Positions 14,101-44,659 of a DNA stretch of 64,000 bases are shown here, piece after piece (positions within the stretch are counted from its first letter, which is position 1; each line of letters begins with the position of its first letter). Under the pieces are notes generated by a model that had not been told where the DNA came from, ran no database searches, and saw only the letters and a program-made list of their open reading frames with translations. Source of the stretch: Syngnathus acus (taxonomy: Eukaryota; Chordata; Actinopteri; Syngnathiformes; Syngnathidae); the NCBI RefSeq assembly GCF_901709675.1, contig NC_051098.1, forward strand, positions 12,863,918-12,927,917, read 5' to 3'. The position numbers were made by a program, and so were the translations under genes.

Positions 14101-14555
14101 CGCATTCCTCAAGGGCCCCGGGAGGCGTGATGACAAATGTGAGCTGGTGTTCGACCGGCAAGCCCGCCGGACTCGGACGGCGAACCGACACACTAGATTC
14201 GCAGCAGAACCATCACTACCAGCAGAGACCCGGCGGACCTCACAACCAGGTGGCGCCGGACCTCCAAATGCTGATCAGAGAGGCTGGGTCCAGACCCCCC
14301 CAGCCCAACCTGAACCAGCCCTCTCCGGAGCAGCGGGTTCCAGCAGTGGGGAACTTTGCCGAGACCACTCTGGGCGGCTACCAAAGCGGTCGCGCCAACC
14401 GTGTCACCTTCGACTTCCTGCCCGAGGGAGACAACACGGTCCCGGGTATTAACACGGACTCGGACTTCATAGACTCCCTGCTCAAGTCGGGCTCAGGGAA
14501 CGACGACTGGATGAAAGACATCAACCTGGATGAGATTCTGGGTAGTCACGCATAA
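5930..14555 (+). CDS. maml2: Mastermind-like 2, exons 2-5 (5' partial)
   Basis: Transcriptional co-activator that joins the Notch intracellular domain-CSL complex in the nucleus and recruits p300. Coding exons are 5930-7027, 13264-13401, 13500-13593 and 13864-14555 (TAA). All junctions are AG/GT and the phases agree, giving 673 residues. Exon 2 opens with a Lys/Arg-rich stretch (SLRRKLEG) and carries the acidic block DPELQDLFDELTKSVPPLND followed by LDLEKML. Exon 4 carries the family motif HLTRPPPDYK. The last exon ends in the conserved acidic tail DFIDSLLK...DDWMKDINLDEILG. The exon coding the basic Notch-binding N-terminus is not in the window. The protein is Gln/Pro/His-rich but lacks the very long polyQ tracts of mammalian MAML2. 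MAML2 rather than MAML1 or MAML3 is inferred from linkage to YAP1, TRPC6 and PGR. The family assignment is certain; the paralogue is very likely. Confidence 0.93.
7597..8139 (+). mobile_element. hAT-like non-autonomous element, copy 1
   Basis: A 543-bp element with inverted ends TAGGGGTGTAA...TTACACCCCTA. Its subterminal regions are dense in ATCGAT and TATCG words on both sides. Inside, at 7854-7937, is a 27-codon reading frame that starts MASVQEDEE and contains SFVWKHF, the opening of a BED zinc finger typical of hAT transposases, and then stops. It therefore looks like an internally deleted, non-autonomous derivative. No 8-bp target duplication directly flanks this copy: GACAGCAG lies on the left and GTTTGTAA on the right. 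The hAT assignment rests on the ends and the BED remnant. Confidence 0.78.
8140..10180. repeat. Telomere-like satellite with ~208-bp higher-order period
   Basis: About 2.0 kb built from degenerate words such as AAACCCTAACCCTAGTTTG. The larger unit recurs with its landmark (cctagtttg) at about 8141, 8346, 8554, 8762, 8970, 9178, 9573 and 10010. The period is therefore 205-208 bp, then about 395 and 437 bp where extra CCCTAA/AACTCT runs have been inserted (about 9315-9450 and 9705-9890). Each unit also carries the non-telomeric phrase AGCAATGGCAAAACTCCTTGG or a close variant of it (AGCGATGG in several units). The block is flanked exactly by the two hAT-like copies. Confidence 0.92.
10181..10725 (+). 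mobile_element. hAT-like non-autonomous element, copy 2
   Basis: A second, very similar copy in the same orientation as the one at 7597, with ends TAGGGGTGTAA and TTACACCCCTA. The BED-finger remnant (from about 10438) carries a 4-base TGTC duplication after ATGGCTAGTG that shifts its frame. Copy-specific substitutions elsewhere show that the two copies have diverged slightly. The left neighbour is satellite sequence; the right neighbour is CTGAGCAG. Confidence 0.78.
11129..11195. repeat. (CA)n microsatellite
   Basis: About 33 CA dinucleotides with one CG interruption, in MAML2 intron 2. Confidence 0.96.
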
Positions 14556-15180
14556 GCAGAAATTATGATTCATTTTAAATGTATACACTCCAAAACGTTT
14601 TTTTTTTTTTTTTTTTTTTACGAGTAGACTTCAATGTTTTGTTTTCACTGTGAAAGGATTCTTTTACTGCCCACATTCTGTCTTGTGGACTGAAACTGAA
14701 AATGATGAAAAATTGCTGCCTTTTTGTAGTTTAGCAAAATTTTATGGTTAGCCTGCTGGCTATGTCGGCGCTGGCTTCTCATTTCAGCATTAAAAAAAGC
14801 ACTTCGCCGTTAATCCACAGAGAAATATGAGACCCAAAATGTCACCTACTCACCATAATGAAAGGTGAAGCCAGTGGCAGCCATCTTGGATTGCCGCTTG
14901 CTGGGTGTGCCTATCTCAACTACACTGATTTCTTCATGGTGTTTTTATATTTTCCGTCTCTATGGCAAAAATGTGTGTGGCATATGGTTGTACCTATAGG
15001 TCTGGGAAGGGCACTACAGACACATTTCTTCAGTTTGAATGCAATTATAATGTAGCCCTAATGTCTGTATGTCAGAATTTATGATACTGTGATTATATAC
15101 ATTAAATGGTTGATGCAGCCAGTGAAGTTCATTCTTTGCAATGGGGAGCCTGGTGTCAAATGCGCACAGATCAATATAGT

Positions 15181-15247
<67 letters not shown>

Positions 15248-15375
15248 CCATTTTTTTCAGACTAAAAGTCGCTCGGAATATACGTTGCATTAGCCATAAA
15301 ATGCACAATAAAGTGACAAAAAAACATATATTATTTGACAAAATCCAACACCAAGAACAGACATGAACGAGCAAT
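14556..15375 (+). other. MAML2 3' UTR / downstream flank
   Basis: Non-coding DNA after the MAML2 stop, with a T tract at 14600-14619 and AATAAA at 15307-15312 as one candidate polyadenylation signal. It contains the TATC microsatellite listed separately. How far the MAML2 transcript extends cannot be fixed from sequence. Later AATAAA words lie inside the tandem arrays. Confidence 0.5.
15179..15247. repeat. (TATC)n microsatellite
   Basis: About seventeen uninterrupted TATC tetranucleotides. Confidence 0.96.
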
Positions 15376-17253
15376 GATATTTCCCTAATAAAGTGGCCTG
15401 TTATTAGGTACACTTGAAAATGGCGGTGTACCTAATGGAGTGTCCATGTGATTCCCTCATTAAGCGCACCTGCGTGAAGAGTTTTAGCTCCTGCGGAACG
15501 TGAAAGAGGCTAAAACTTTTCACGCAGGTGCGCTTAACGAGGGTAACTTGGAAAACATGTTGGAACGCGGCCCCGAGGAACAGAGCTTGACACCTGTGAC
15601 CTTTGACCATGATATTTCCCTAATAAAGTGGCCTGTTATTAGGTACACTTGAAAATGGCGGTGTACCTAATGGAGTGTCCGTATGATTCCCTCGTTAAGC
15701 GCACCTGCGTGAAAAGTTTTAGCTCCTGCGGAACGTGAAAGAGGCTAAAACTTTTCACGCAGGTGCGCTTAACGAGGGTAACTTGGAAAACATGTTGGAA
15801 CGCGGCCCCGAGGAACAGAGCTTGACACCTGTGACCTTTGACCATGATATTTCCCTAATAAAGTGGCCTGTTATTAGGTACACTTGAAAATGGCGGTGTA
15901 CCTAATGGAGTGTCCGTATGATTCCCTCGTTAAGCGCACCTGCGTGAAAAGTTTTAGCTCCTGCGGAACGTGAAAGAGGCTAAAACTTTTCACGCAGGTG
16001 CGCTTAACGAGGGTAACTTGGAAAACATGTTGGAACGCGGCCCCGAGGAACAGAGCTTGACACCTGTGACCTTTGACCATGATATTTCCCTAATAAAGTG
16101 GCCTGTTATTAGGTACACTTGAAAATGGCGGTGTACCTAATGGAGTGTCCGTATGATTCCCTCGTTAAGCGCACCTGCGTGAAAAGTTTTAGCTCCTGCG
16201 GAACGTGAAAGAGGCTAAAACTTTTCACGCAGGTGCGCTTAACGAGGGTAACTTGGAAAACATGTTGGAACGCGGCCCCGAGGAACAGAGCTTGACACCT
16301 GTGACCTTTGACCATGATATTTCCCTAATAAAGTGGCCTGTTATTAGGTACACTTGAAAATGGCGGTGTACCTAATGGAGTGTCCAAGTGATTCCCTCGT
16401 TAAGCGCACCTGCGTGAAAAGTTTTAGCTCCTGCGGAACGTGAAAGAGGCTAAAACTTTTCACGCAGGTGCGCTTAACGAGGGTAACTTGGAAAACATGT
16501 TGGAACGCGGCCCCGAGGAACAGAGCTTGACATCTGTGACCTTTGACCATGATATTTCCCTAATAAAGTGGCCTGTTATTAGGTACACTTGAAAATGGCG
16601 GTGTACCTAATGGAGTGTCCAAGTGATTCCCTCGTTAAGCGCACCTGCGTGAAAAGTTTTAGCTCCTGCGGAACGTGAAAGAGGCTAAAACTTTTCACGC
16701 AGGTGCGCTTAACGAGGGTCACTTGGAAAACATGTTGGAACGCGGCCCCGAGGAACAGAGCTTGACACCTGTGACCTTTGACCATGATATTTCCCTAATA
16801 AAGTGGCCTGTTATTAGGTACACTTGAAAATGGCGGTGTACCTAATGGAGTGTCCGTATGATTCCCTCGTTAAGCGCACCTGCGTGAAAAGTTTTAGCTC
16901 CTGCGGAACGTGAAAGAGGCTAAAACTTTTCACGCAGGTGCGCTTAACGAGGGTAACTTGGAAAACATGTTGGAACGCGGCCCCGAGGAACAGAGCTTGA
17001 CACCTGTGACCTTTGACCATGATATTTCCCTAATAAAGTGGCCTGTTATTAGGTACACTTGAAAATGGCGGTGTACCTAATGGAGTGTCCAAGTGATTCC
17101 CTCGTTAAGCGCACCTGCGTGAAAAGTTTTAGCTCCTGCGGAACGTGAAAGAGGCTAAAACTTTTCACGCAGGTGCGCTTAACGAGGGTCACTTGAAAAA
17201 CATGTTTGAACGCGGCCCCTCGAGGACTGGAGGTCGACACTCCTGGCTTAAGT
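15376..17253. repeat. 235-bp tandem array, eight units, each with a long hairpin
   Basis: Units begin (gatatttccctaataaag) at 15376, 15611, 15846, 16081, 16316, 16551, 16786 and 17021, exactly 235 bp apart. The last unit breaks down at about 17212. Each unit holds two inverted repeats. The first is an 11-bp pair, ATTAGGTACAC with GTGTACCTAAT, around a 12-nt loop. The second is a 35-bp pair around a 20-nt loop, for example 15689-15723 with 15744-15778; it is perfect in units 2-8 and slightly mismatched in unit 1. Units 2, 3, 4 and 7 read GTATGATT before the big stem, whereas 5, 6 and 8 read AAGTGATT. The identical 68-codon reverse-strand ORFs are a by-product of the repetition. Confidence 0.97.
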
Positions 17254-18056
17254 GAAAAGTGCCACACCCGCCCTCACCCCCACTTTCTGATTGGCTGTTT
17301 GATCTGTGACGTCATTCGGACACTCGATTAGGTACACCCCCATTTTCAGGTGTACCTAATCACAGGCCACTTCATTAGGGAAAAATCATGGTCAAAGCTT
17401 AAATGAAAGTGAAAAGTGCCACACCCGCCCTCACCCCCACTTTCTGATTGGCTGTTTGATCTGTGACATCGCACGGACACTCCATTAGGTACACCGCCAT
17501 TTTAATTTTGTATTTGTTGGATTGTACTTGATGGTATCATACCGAAAGTGTTTGTGTTTGAATAAAAGGTTGAAAAGTGCCACACCCGCCCTCACCCCCA
17601 CTTTCTGATTGGCTGTTTGATCTGTGACGTCACACGGACACTCCATTAGGTACACCGCCATTTTAATTTTGTATTTGTTGGATTGTAGTTGACGGTATCA
17701 TACCGAAAGTTTTTGTCTTTGAATAAAAGGTTGAAAAGTGCCACACCCGCCCTCACCCCCACTTTCTGATTGGCTGTTTGATCTGTGACGTCACACAGAC
17801 ACTCCATTAGGTACACCGCCATTTTAATTTTGTATTTGGATTGTAGTTGACGGTATCATACCGAAAGTGTTTGTGTTTGAATAAAAGGTTGAAAAGTGCC
17901 ACATCCGCCCTCACCCCCACTTTCTGATTGGCTGTTTGATCTGTGACGTCACACGGACACTCCATTAGGTACACCGCCATTTTAATTTTGTATTTGTTGG
18001 ATTGTAGTTGATGGTATTATACCGAAAGTGTTTGTCTTTGAATAAAAGGTTGAAAA
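17254..18056. repeat. 157-161-bp tandem array, five units
   Basis: Units start (gaaaagtgccacacccgcc) at 17254, 17411, 17572, 17733 and 17891. Each contains ATTGG (inverted CCAAT), then TGACGTCA or a variant, then GGACACTCCATTAGGTACAC followed by CGCCATTTT. That last stretch is the reverse complement of a segment of the neighbouring 235-bp unit. From the second unit on, each ends with GAATAAAAGGTTG. Between the first two units, 17326-17400 also holds an inverted remnant of the start of the 235-bp unit (AGGCCACTTCATTAGGG). The two arrays therefore share an ancestral element in opposite orientations. Confidence 0.93.
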
Positions 18057-20325
18057 AAATTCCCTTATCCCGACATTTGGTATTTTGAGGGACCTCAACT
18101 CATAACAACGTATAACACTGTCATATAAAGCAGTTAACCTAATATCTGATTTTTATGTTTTAATTGGCGAATATTAAAACAAAGTATAAAACACCAGACA
18201 AGTTTCAGCATAAATATTTATTAAAAAAAAATAAAGGGCCACACCCACAAACTTTTACGACAAAGTATATATTTATTTCAAGCCAAATTTCAATGTTTGT
18301 ATATGAAGGGATATATATTTATATATAATGTAACAGATTTTATGGTTCTAAAACACATGCATGTATCTATCAAAACAAAACAGATCATCGCTGCATATAA
18401 ATTCATTTCATGTGCATTCAGACAACTCTAAACACAAAAATGTTTTTTTTAAATTGGTGTGATTAGTTCAACCGCTACTGCGATGACCGTCGACGAGCTA
18501 AAGTTGCCGTTGACGGCCACGTGCTAAAGTAAGCATAAAATCAACGCCGAGTCGCAACCAAAGTGAAAAGCGTCGCCATGCAATACAAGCACTTGTAGTG
18601 TACCACTAGTTGTTTTTTTTTGTTTGTTTCTTCTCACCAACACTATTTGTCCGTCTTGGAATACATCGATTAAACCCATCAGTTAAATCAATTATACACG
18701 AGGCAAAAATACAAAACGGTTTCTTGCTCGAAAAATTGTTCCATCAAGTTCCAAAGTTAACGCTACCAAAGGATACTGAAGGTTAGCCATCAAACTGTGG
18801 TGTAAACATCGGGGAAAAACATCGGAAATCACAAAATCCTTTCAAATCTCAGGGTTAGTCAATCGCAATGACCGGCGCGGCCGCAAAAACGACAAAGAAA
18901 TAAAAGACAAGGTAAACTGACTACGATTTGTTTCTCTTCTCGCTAGCTTATGATACATTTTGTTCAGACTGACAAATCACTGCGAAACTGACAGCAAAAT
19001 TAGCAACAACAAACAAAACATCTTTGGAATCGGCCACAAGTCCTGACTGAGATCAGAACGGATTGTTTCTCAATTTAGTCCTGCCAAAAAGAAAGAAAGA
19101 AAGAAAGAAAACTCTCCAAAGCGTTCTTTCACCTCAACCTCACCGTCGACATGACTATTCAACCTGCTCCGACACATCTCAGCTGTCGTTTCATATCACT
19201 AATCGACAAATCTGCTTGTCCTCTTTTTTTTGTATTTTTGGTTAATGTTCAAAAAGATTGGTCGCTAAAAGACACAAGCTTGTAATATTTGTGTTGAGAC
19301 AACGGGCCGCACAGTTGCATGCGAATCGTTGTTTCTAGGGGATACTCGCCGATACTGACTACCGATACCTCTAGTACTTTTGATGCATAAAATTTAACGT
19401 AACGGTCACAAAAAATTGTGAATAGACCTATTTTTTCTTGACACACATGATGTCAAACTGCTGCAGTATAACGCCAACTACTGCCCAACGACTCCTCTGC
19501 CTTAAGTATCGGTGGTTGGTATCGGCAGCCTCCGGAAGTACCCGATACCTTGAAATAAGGCTGGGTTATCGGTACTCGCCCATCCCTAGTTGTTTCTTCA
19601 TGTGGTGAAGTTAAAGACAACAAAAGAGTAAAAACAAAAAAAAACTAATCTATTATACACGCCCTGTTATCTATAAAAAGTCTAATACTAAACATTAAAA
19701 AGATAAAAGCCAGTAAGACTGCGGTATAAAGATGCTAAAAAAAATCCCTACATCCCATTAGAATGCGTTTAAAAATCAATTTGAAAGTACGAGAAAATGA
19801 AGAAAGTTGTTTGTGTCGCTCGCCGTCTTAAAACAAAAGCTGAAGGCACTTGATCTAAAAAAAAAAAAAAAAAAAAAGTTTAACTTAGACACGCTGGCAC
19901 AGCCAAGCAGCGATGTGGTCGCCCCCCCCCCCCGCCAAAAACCTTCACCTGTCCTAATATTGAGGCCTTTTTGATACCTTGGCTCCAAATCCGTATCGGT
20001 TGTCCAATACATCATGTTAGGTTCCTCAGGCAGAAAAAAGGTGCAACAAACACAGAAGGTGAGTAACTGCAGGACAATGAGGCGTCGAAAGACAAACGGG
20101 GTCAGAGGCCCGAGATGGAGCTTCGGGGAGCCTTTGCGTTATTGTCTGCTCATGGGCCAGCCTTGAAGACACAGACAAAATAAAAAGGAGAGAGACGAGA
20201 AGAATACTGCCGCCGCAGAGTACGGGAAAAGTCCAAACGGGCTCGCTGAAATGTCTCGTCAAAAGCACGTTGGTGAAGGCGCAGGAGGATGAAGAGGGGA
20301 CCCCCCCGACCCCCCCGCTTCCCCT
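18057..20325 (-). other. Probable YAP1 3' UTR and flank
   Basis: This stretch lies downstream of the YAP1 stop. Reverse-strand AATAAA words at 18217-18222 and 18272-18277 could end a 3' UTR of about 2 kb, similar to the long YAP1 3' UTR of mammals. It holds a MITE-like insertion, a GAAA repeat (about 19087-19110), an A tract (19859-19877) and a C tract (19922-19933). No ORF here looks real. Confidence 0.5.
19337..19589. mobile_element. MITE-like insertion with perfect 8-bp target duplication
   Basis: A 253-bp element that starts AGGGGATACTCGCCGATACT and ends GGTACTCGCCCATCCCTAG. Its interior is rich in GATACCG/CGGTATC words, as in common fish elements whose ends read CTAGGGATGGGCGA. It is flanked on both sides by TTGTTTCT (19329-19336 and 19590-19597), an 8-bp direct repeat that fits hAT-type insertion. 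It has no coding capacity. Confidence 0.72.
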
Positions 20326-40591
<20,266 letters not shown>

Positions 40592-42454
40592 TCAATGCAA
40601 GCCACCTTTGCGGAACAGCTGGCAGTTGAGTCGGTTCAGGGATTGAAAGATTCTCTGCTCCTCCATGGAGATGGACATCGGCGCCGGGTGTCGGCGCTGG
40701 TACTGCTGCTGGTGTGGCTGCGAGGTGATCTTGTGTGCTTTGTTGTGGTTGTCGTAGGCGTACAGGTCGCTGAGGCGGCGTTGACTGCCGGTTTTGACGC
40801 CTGCGACAAAAAACGGGAGTGACGGCATCAGTGACTTGCCGGTTTGGACTGTGACTATTTTCTGGCGACCCACCTTTGTTTGGCTGATCCGTGTAGTGGT
40901 CTTTGGGAGAGAGTCCTACTGGATTTGTAGCCTGGAGATTTGTTATCTGTAAAGTTTACGTGTTAGATTTGTTTAAAGGTTGTATTCTAAAATGAAGTCG
41001 AAAAAAAACAAACTTACCTTAAAGAATTCAGGTTTCTTACTGGTTGACCCAGAAGGTCGGCGATTCTGATCCACAGCGGATTTGTTTGTGGCCCGCCCAC
41101 CCGTGAAAGCCTGACATCGGGGGGTCGTGGCTTTGTCTGAGAAAAAATAAATAAAAAAAATTGTCTTAGAAAATGGAGGCAAGATATGTATAATTGTTTT
41201 GACCAAACTATGTAGTATTTTTTTTAATGACATAATTGAAGCAATGTTTTTTTTTTTTTATCAACTTTGGAACGGCTTTTAGATTGCAGGCGTACCTAAT
41301 GACGTGTCCAGTTGCTGTCCCGCGGTGCTGACAAAGGCGTTGCGGACATCCTGGCACAGCTGATAGATCTCCTCATTGGTGGGGGTGCGGTCCAACACTT
41401 TTTCCCCCGATAACACCCTCCGGCCTCGACCGCCGCCCCCGGGTGTGGGCGGCTGACTGAAAGCGGGCGAGCCTTTCCAGATGCTGTCAGGCGTAGGGCG
41501 GGGAAATGCGGGCGTCGGGTGAGCATTGATGGCGGAACTGTCGCCCGTCATAAGTCGCTGGGTGTCTTTGTGCGGAGCCTCCTCAGGAGGCGGAAGAAGG
41601 AGCTGATGGCTGGCGCGGGTTTGGTCGCTGCCATACGAGCCCCTGGCGGGGCCCCCGTGCTTCATGGTGGTCTGCAACTCCCCCCGGATCCTGGACACCG
41701 GGACCGGGGATTGGGCGACGGAGCCCGAGGGAAGCAGAGCCGTCCCGACTCTCGTCGAGTAGTCCCCGCGAGGGACGTGCGAGCCCATGGCATCGGCGTT
41801 GACTTGAACCCCGACATCTGCCCACTTCTGCGAGTGGCTGTCTCTGGCTCGCGTCCCGTCGGGTTCGCCGGCCTCCTCGTCCAGCCAGCGCAGTTTCTTG
41901 CAGGAGTTCTTGGACTCCGCGGGCTTGGACCTGGCTTTGGCCACTTCGATGCTGTCGCACACCAAGAACTGGACGGGTTTGACGGCGTTGAGGTGAGCCC
42001 GCGGGGATTCTGCCGGCGTTTCTCCGGGCGTAGTTTTAAGGATGCCTTTGGTGAACTGGACTCTGCAGGCCGCAGGTGAGGACGCCACGGACCCGCTGGA
42101 TTCGTGACTCAGTTGGCACTTTGGGCTTCCCGTATTGATGTGCTTCCACATGGCGAAGTCCGCTGAGAACTTGTTGAGGTTATTGACAGAGGCGCAGGTT
42201 TCCTTCTGGGTGGGCAGGTTGTAGTTGAGGTCGGCAGGGAGCCTGTGGATGTGCGGCTTCACGGCCACCAAAGTGGGCCCGGGCACCGACAGCAGATGAC
42301 GCATGTCGTTGGCGCACTTGAGGTCTTGGATGGGCTTTTCAGAGTAGTGCAGGAAGGTGCTCTTGCTGGGTTCCTCATTCTCCAAGCTGTCCTGACTGCA
42401 CACACTGTCGGTTTTGGAGCAGCAGGACATGTTGTCATCCTGAAATGGGAAGGT

Positions 42455-42485
<31 letters not shown>

Positions 42486-43707
42486 TGATGTAGAGAGTGG
42501 CGTATATTAACACTTTGAGCGATGTTGACGTAAAATGCCGTGAACGGCATCAATGAAAATTGTCATCAGCTACGGTTTATATGGGCAAGAAAAATCATTG
42601 GTCGGCTCTGGTTTGATTAAGAAGCTGGGGAAAGATGGATGGATGGAATGTACTTGCCAGGCAGATGTGCACTAACCTAAAAGAGGCTACATTGCTTCCA
42701 GCTGCCAACAGATGGCGACATTTATTCACTCTACTGAAGAAACTTTTTGAAAAGAAACAAACATAAAAAAAAAAAAGTCTAAAATTTGATTGGTCAATTT
42801 GAGGAGGCCATTTTCAGGTTGGAGATGGCAACAAGCGTGCAATATACCTGTCCGCTATGCTCCAGTTGCTTCTTTGGAAGTTCCTGCCACTTGCGGGCAT
42901 AGGTGCTCTGCTCCTGACGTCCCACGTACGCCTGCACCGCGGCGGGAGTGTGGTGTCGGGGCGATTCTGACAACGCAGCGGCGGGGGGTCTGGAAGCGGG
43001 GGCGTTGCTTGTTTGACTTAACATACACACAAACACAAAAATTTTAAAACATTTCATAATAAACAAAAAAATATAAAAAATACTACTACTAAAAAAGTTT
43101 TCTACAATCTTCTGTTTTTTTCACCAAACGTGTTTAGATTTTTTTTCCATTTAAAAAAATATTGTTTTCCTAATGTTTTGAATATAATTTGACTGGCAAA
43201 ATAACAAGGTTAACAATCTTGAAATTTTCTGTATTCTGTACAATACCTGTGGATGGCGGACACCTGCTTGGGGCCTCGGATTTGACTGAGGGCATCTTCC
43301 AAATTTGGACAGTCCTTTCCCAAGTCGAGTCGCTCGCATTGGGTCGGCCTCTGAGAGGGAGGCACGAAAGACCTCTGGAAGTGCTCAGTGACAGCATGAA
43401 TCTTCTGGCGGCGTTGCTGCAGGACTTCTTCACGCCGCTGTTGCTCCTGCAGCACCCACAGCCGCTGTTTCTCCCTCAGATCCCTGACGCAGAAAGAGCA
43501 GACTTTTAATTTGATACTGTCGCAGAGGAAATGTATATTTTTTGTTGATTGTGGTTGATGAGGATCTTAACGGCGAAAAAAGAGAATTTTCCTTGCATTA
43601 TCATACCTGCGTCTGCGGTTGGTCTCCTGCACACATCTGCGAGCTCGCTCTCTGTTGACCTTCTGCTCCTCAACCAGTGCTGTTCTCTCCTGCTGGAGGC
43701 TCGACAT
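40592..43707 (-). CDS. cep126: Centrosomal protein 126 (KIAA1377 homologue), complete CDS
   Basis: Centrosome and basal-body protein that helps organise microtubules and supports cilium formation. Coding exons in transcription order are 43707-43607, 43483-43247, 43016-42848, 42439-41296, 41136-41018, 40946-40874 and 40800-40592 (TGA). Phases agree throughout, giving 683 residues; human CEP126 is about 1,117, so the large central exon is shorter here. The first two exons code a basic coiled coil (EEQKVNRERARR, then LQQRRQKIHAVTEHFQRSF, then LEDALSQI) that aligns with the human N-terminus. The large exon has a GILKTTP word and KKLRWLDEE, matching the human SILKK...KKLRWFDE region. The last exon has MEEQRIFQSLNRL, matching the conserved C-terminal helix. 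The start is the first ATG in frame with this helix. The gene shares a 5' region with TRPC6. Confidence 0.93.
42453..42485. repeat. (GT)8 followed by G17
   Basis: On the CEP126 sense strand this reads C17 then (AC)n, ending about 13 bases upstream of the acceptor of the largest exon (AG at 42441-42440). Confidence 0.92.
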
Positions 43708-44202
43708 CACTCATCTCTGTGTGGGGACAACAAGCCTTTTTTTTTTTTTAAGTCTTTCAGTCATTTGGGAGCAACAATAATGTTGCTGCTGCTCCTGAAT
43801 CACACCAATATTAGCTTTGCCATGTTAGCTTTGTAATAGTTGACGTGACGTCATATATTTGCTTTAAAAAAACCGTTCTAGTTGTGCATTTTTTTTCATG
43901 TATACCTACATCCTTGCTGCAGAGCCATGACGTTTATGATGTCACAGTGATGTAGAATGTGTGTTTGCACTGTGTTGAATATGTCAATGACAAAATAAGT
44001 GAGGTAAACATTATATAAAATGGTGGCGGGATAACATGTCAAGTTTAGCTCGGTTTGCTAACAATTCGCGAAAGATAATACTAGTTATACAACGCCCACT
44101 AAAATGTTGTGTCACACTGATCAATATGGCGTCAGTGTTGTGGATTAAGGTGACTTGTGTTTAACTTATTCAAGTACTTTGGTTAAGAAATGGAGCACTT
44201 AC
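43708..44202 (-). other. CEP126 first intron and 5' leader
   Basis: The start codon at 43707 lies about 18 bases inside an exon whose acceptor is probably ccccacacag at about 43727-43718. The first, apparently non-coding exon ends at 44203 with CATCCAG followed by GTAAGT. I see nothing else in this interval. Confidence 0.55.
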
Positions 44203-44300
44203 CTGGATGTTTATGAACGGTGCAGCCATTATTAAACGACTCAAGACGCACTTCCGTGGCAACGGTTGCTGTGCGTATACCAAGATTGTCCAGCAGAGGC
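44203..44300 (-). other. CEP126 non-coding first exon (5' end approximate)
   Basis: The reverse strand shows AACATCCAG followed by the consensus donor GTAAGT at 44202. An ATG at 44233 opens a short frame (MAAPFINIQ) that meets a TGA just after the splice, so it is an upstream ORF and not the protein start. The transcription start is not determinable; the outer boundary is a guess. Confidence 0.5.
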
Positions 44301-44418
44301 CGCTAAAGACGCAGGAAATTAATATGGTCAATATAAGTACTATAAATTTGCATAATGCCTGAGAAGAAAGAAAACATGTCCATGTCCCCATAGCTTTTTA
44401 AAAAAAATAAAAATAATA

Positions 44419-44442
44419 ATATTTATATATATATATATATAT
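44419..44442. repeat. (TA)n microsatellite
   Basis: About twelve alternating TA/AT dinucleotides between the first exons of CEP126 and TRPC6. Confidence 0.88.
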
Positions 44443-44659
44443 ACACACACAAAGTAAGAATGCTTTTAAATCCAAGTTAAAATATGTGCCCTCCCAATCT
44501 TCCATCCATTCATCCGCTTGTCCCCACTTGCCGCCCACCTCCCAATCGTGACCTCACACAAAACAGTGCGATGACCACAACCTCTTGGTCACTTAAGCAG
44601 GCGGCGGGCAAACAACAGGCTGGCAGGATAGAGACAAGCTTCATTACGTTATCGTATAT

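Noticed and set aside
15404-17267. Eight nearly identical 68-72-codon reverse-strand ORFs starting MVKGHRCQALFLG
   Set aside because: They are produced by the 235-bp tandem repetition; the frame crosses the 35-bp inverted repeat and shows no protein family features.
15376-18056. Regular repeats that might suggest a CRISPR-like array
   Set aside because: The whole units repeat with no unique spacers, and the host is a vertebrate; these are tandem satellites.
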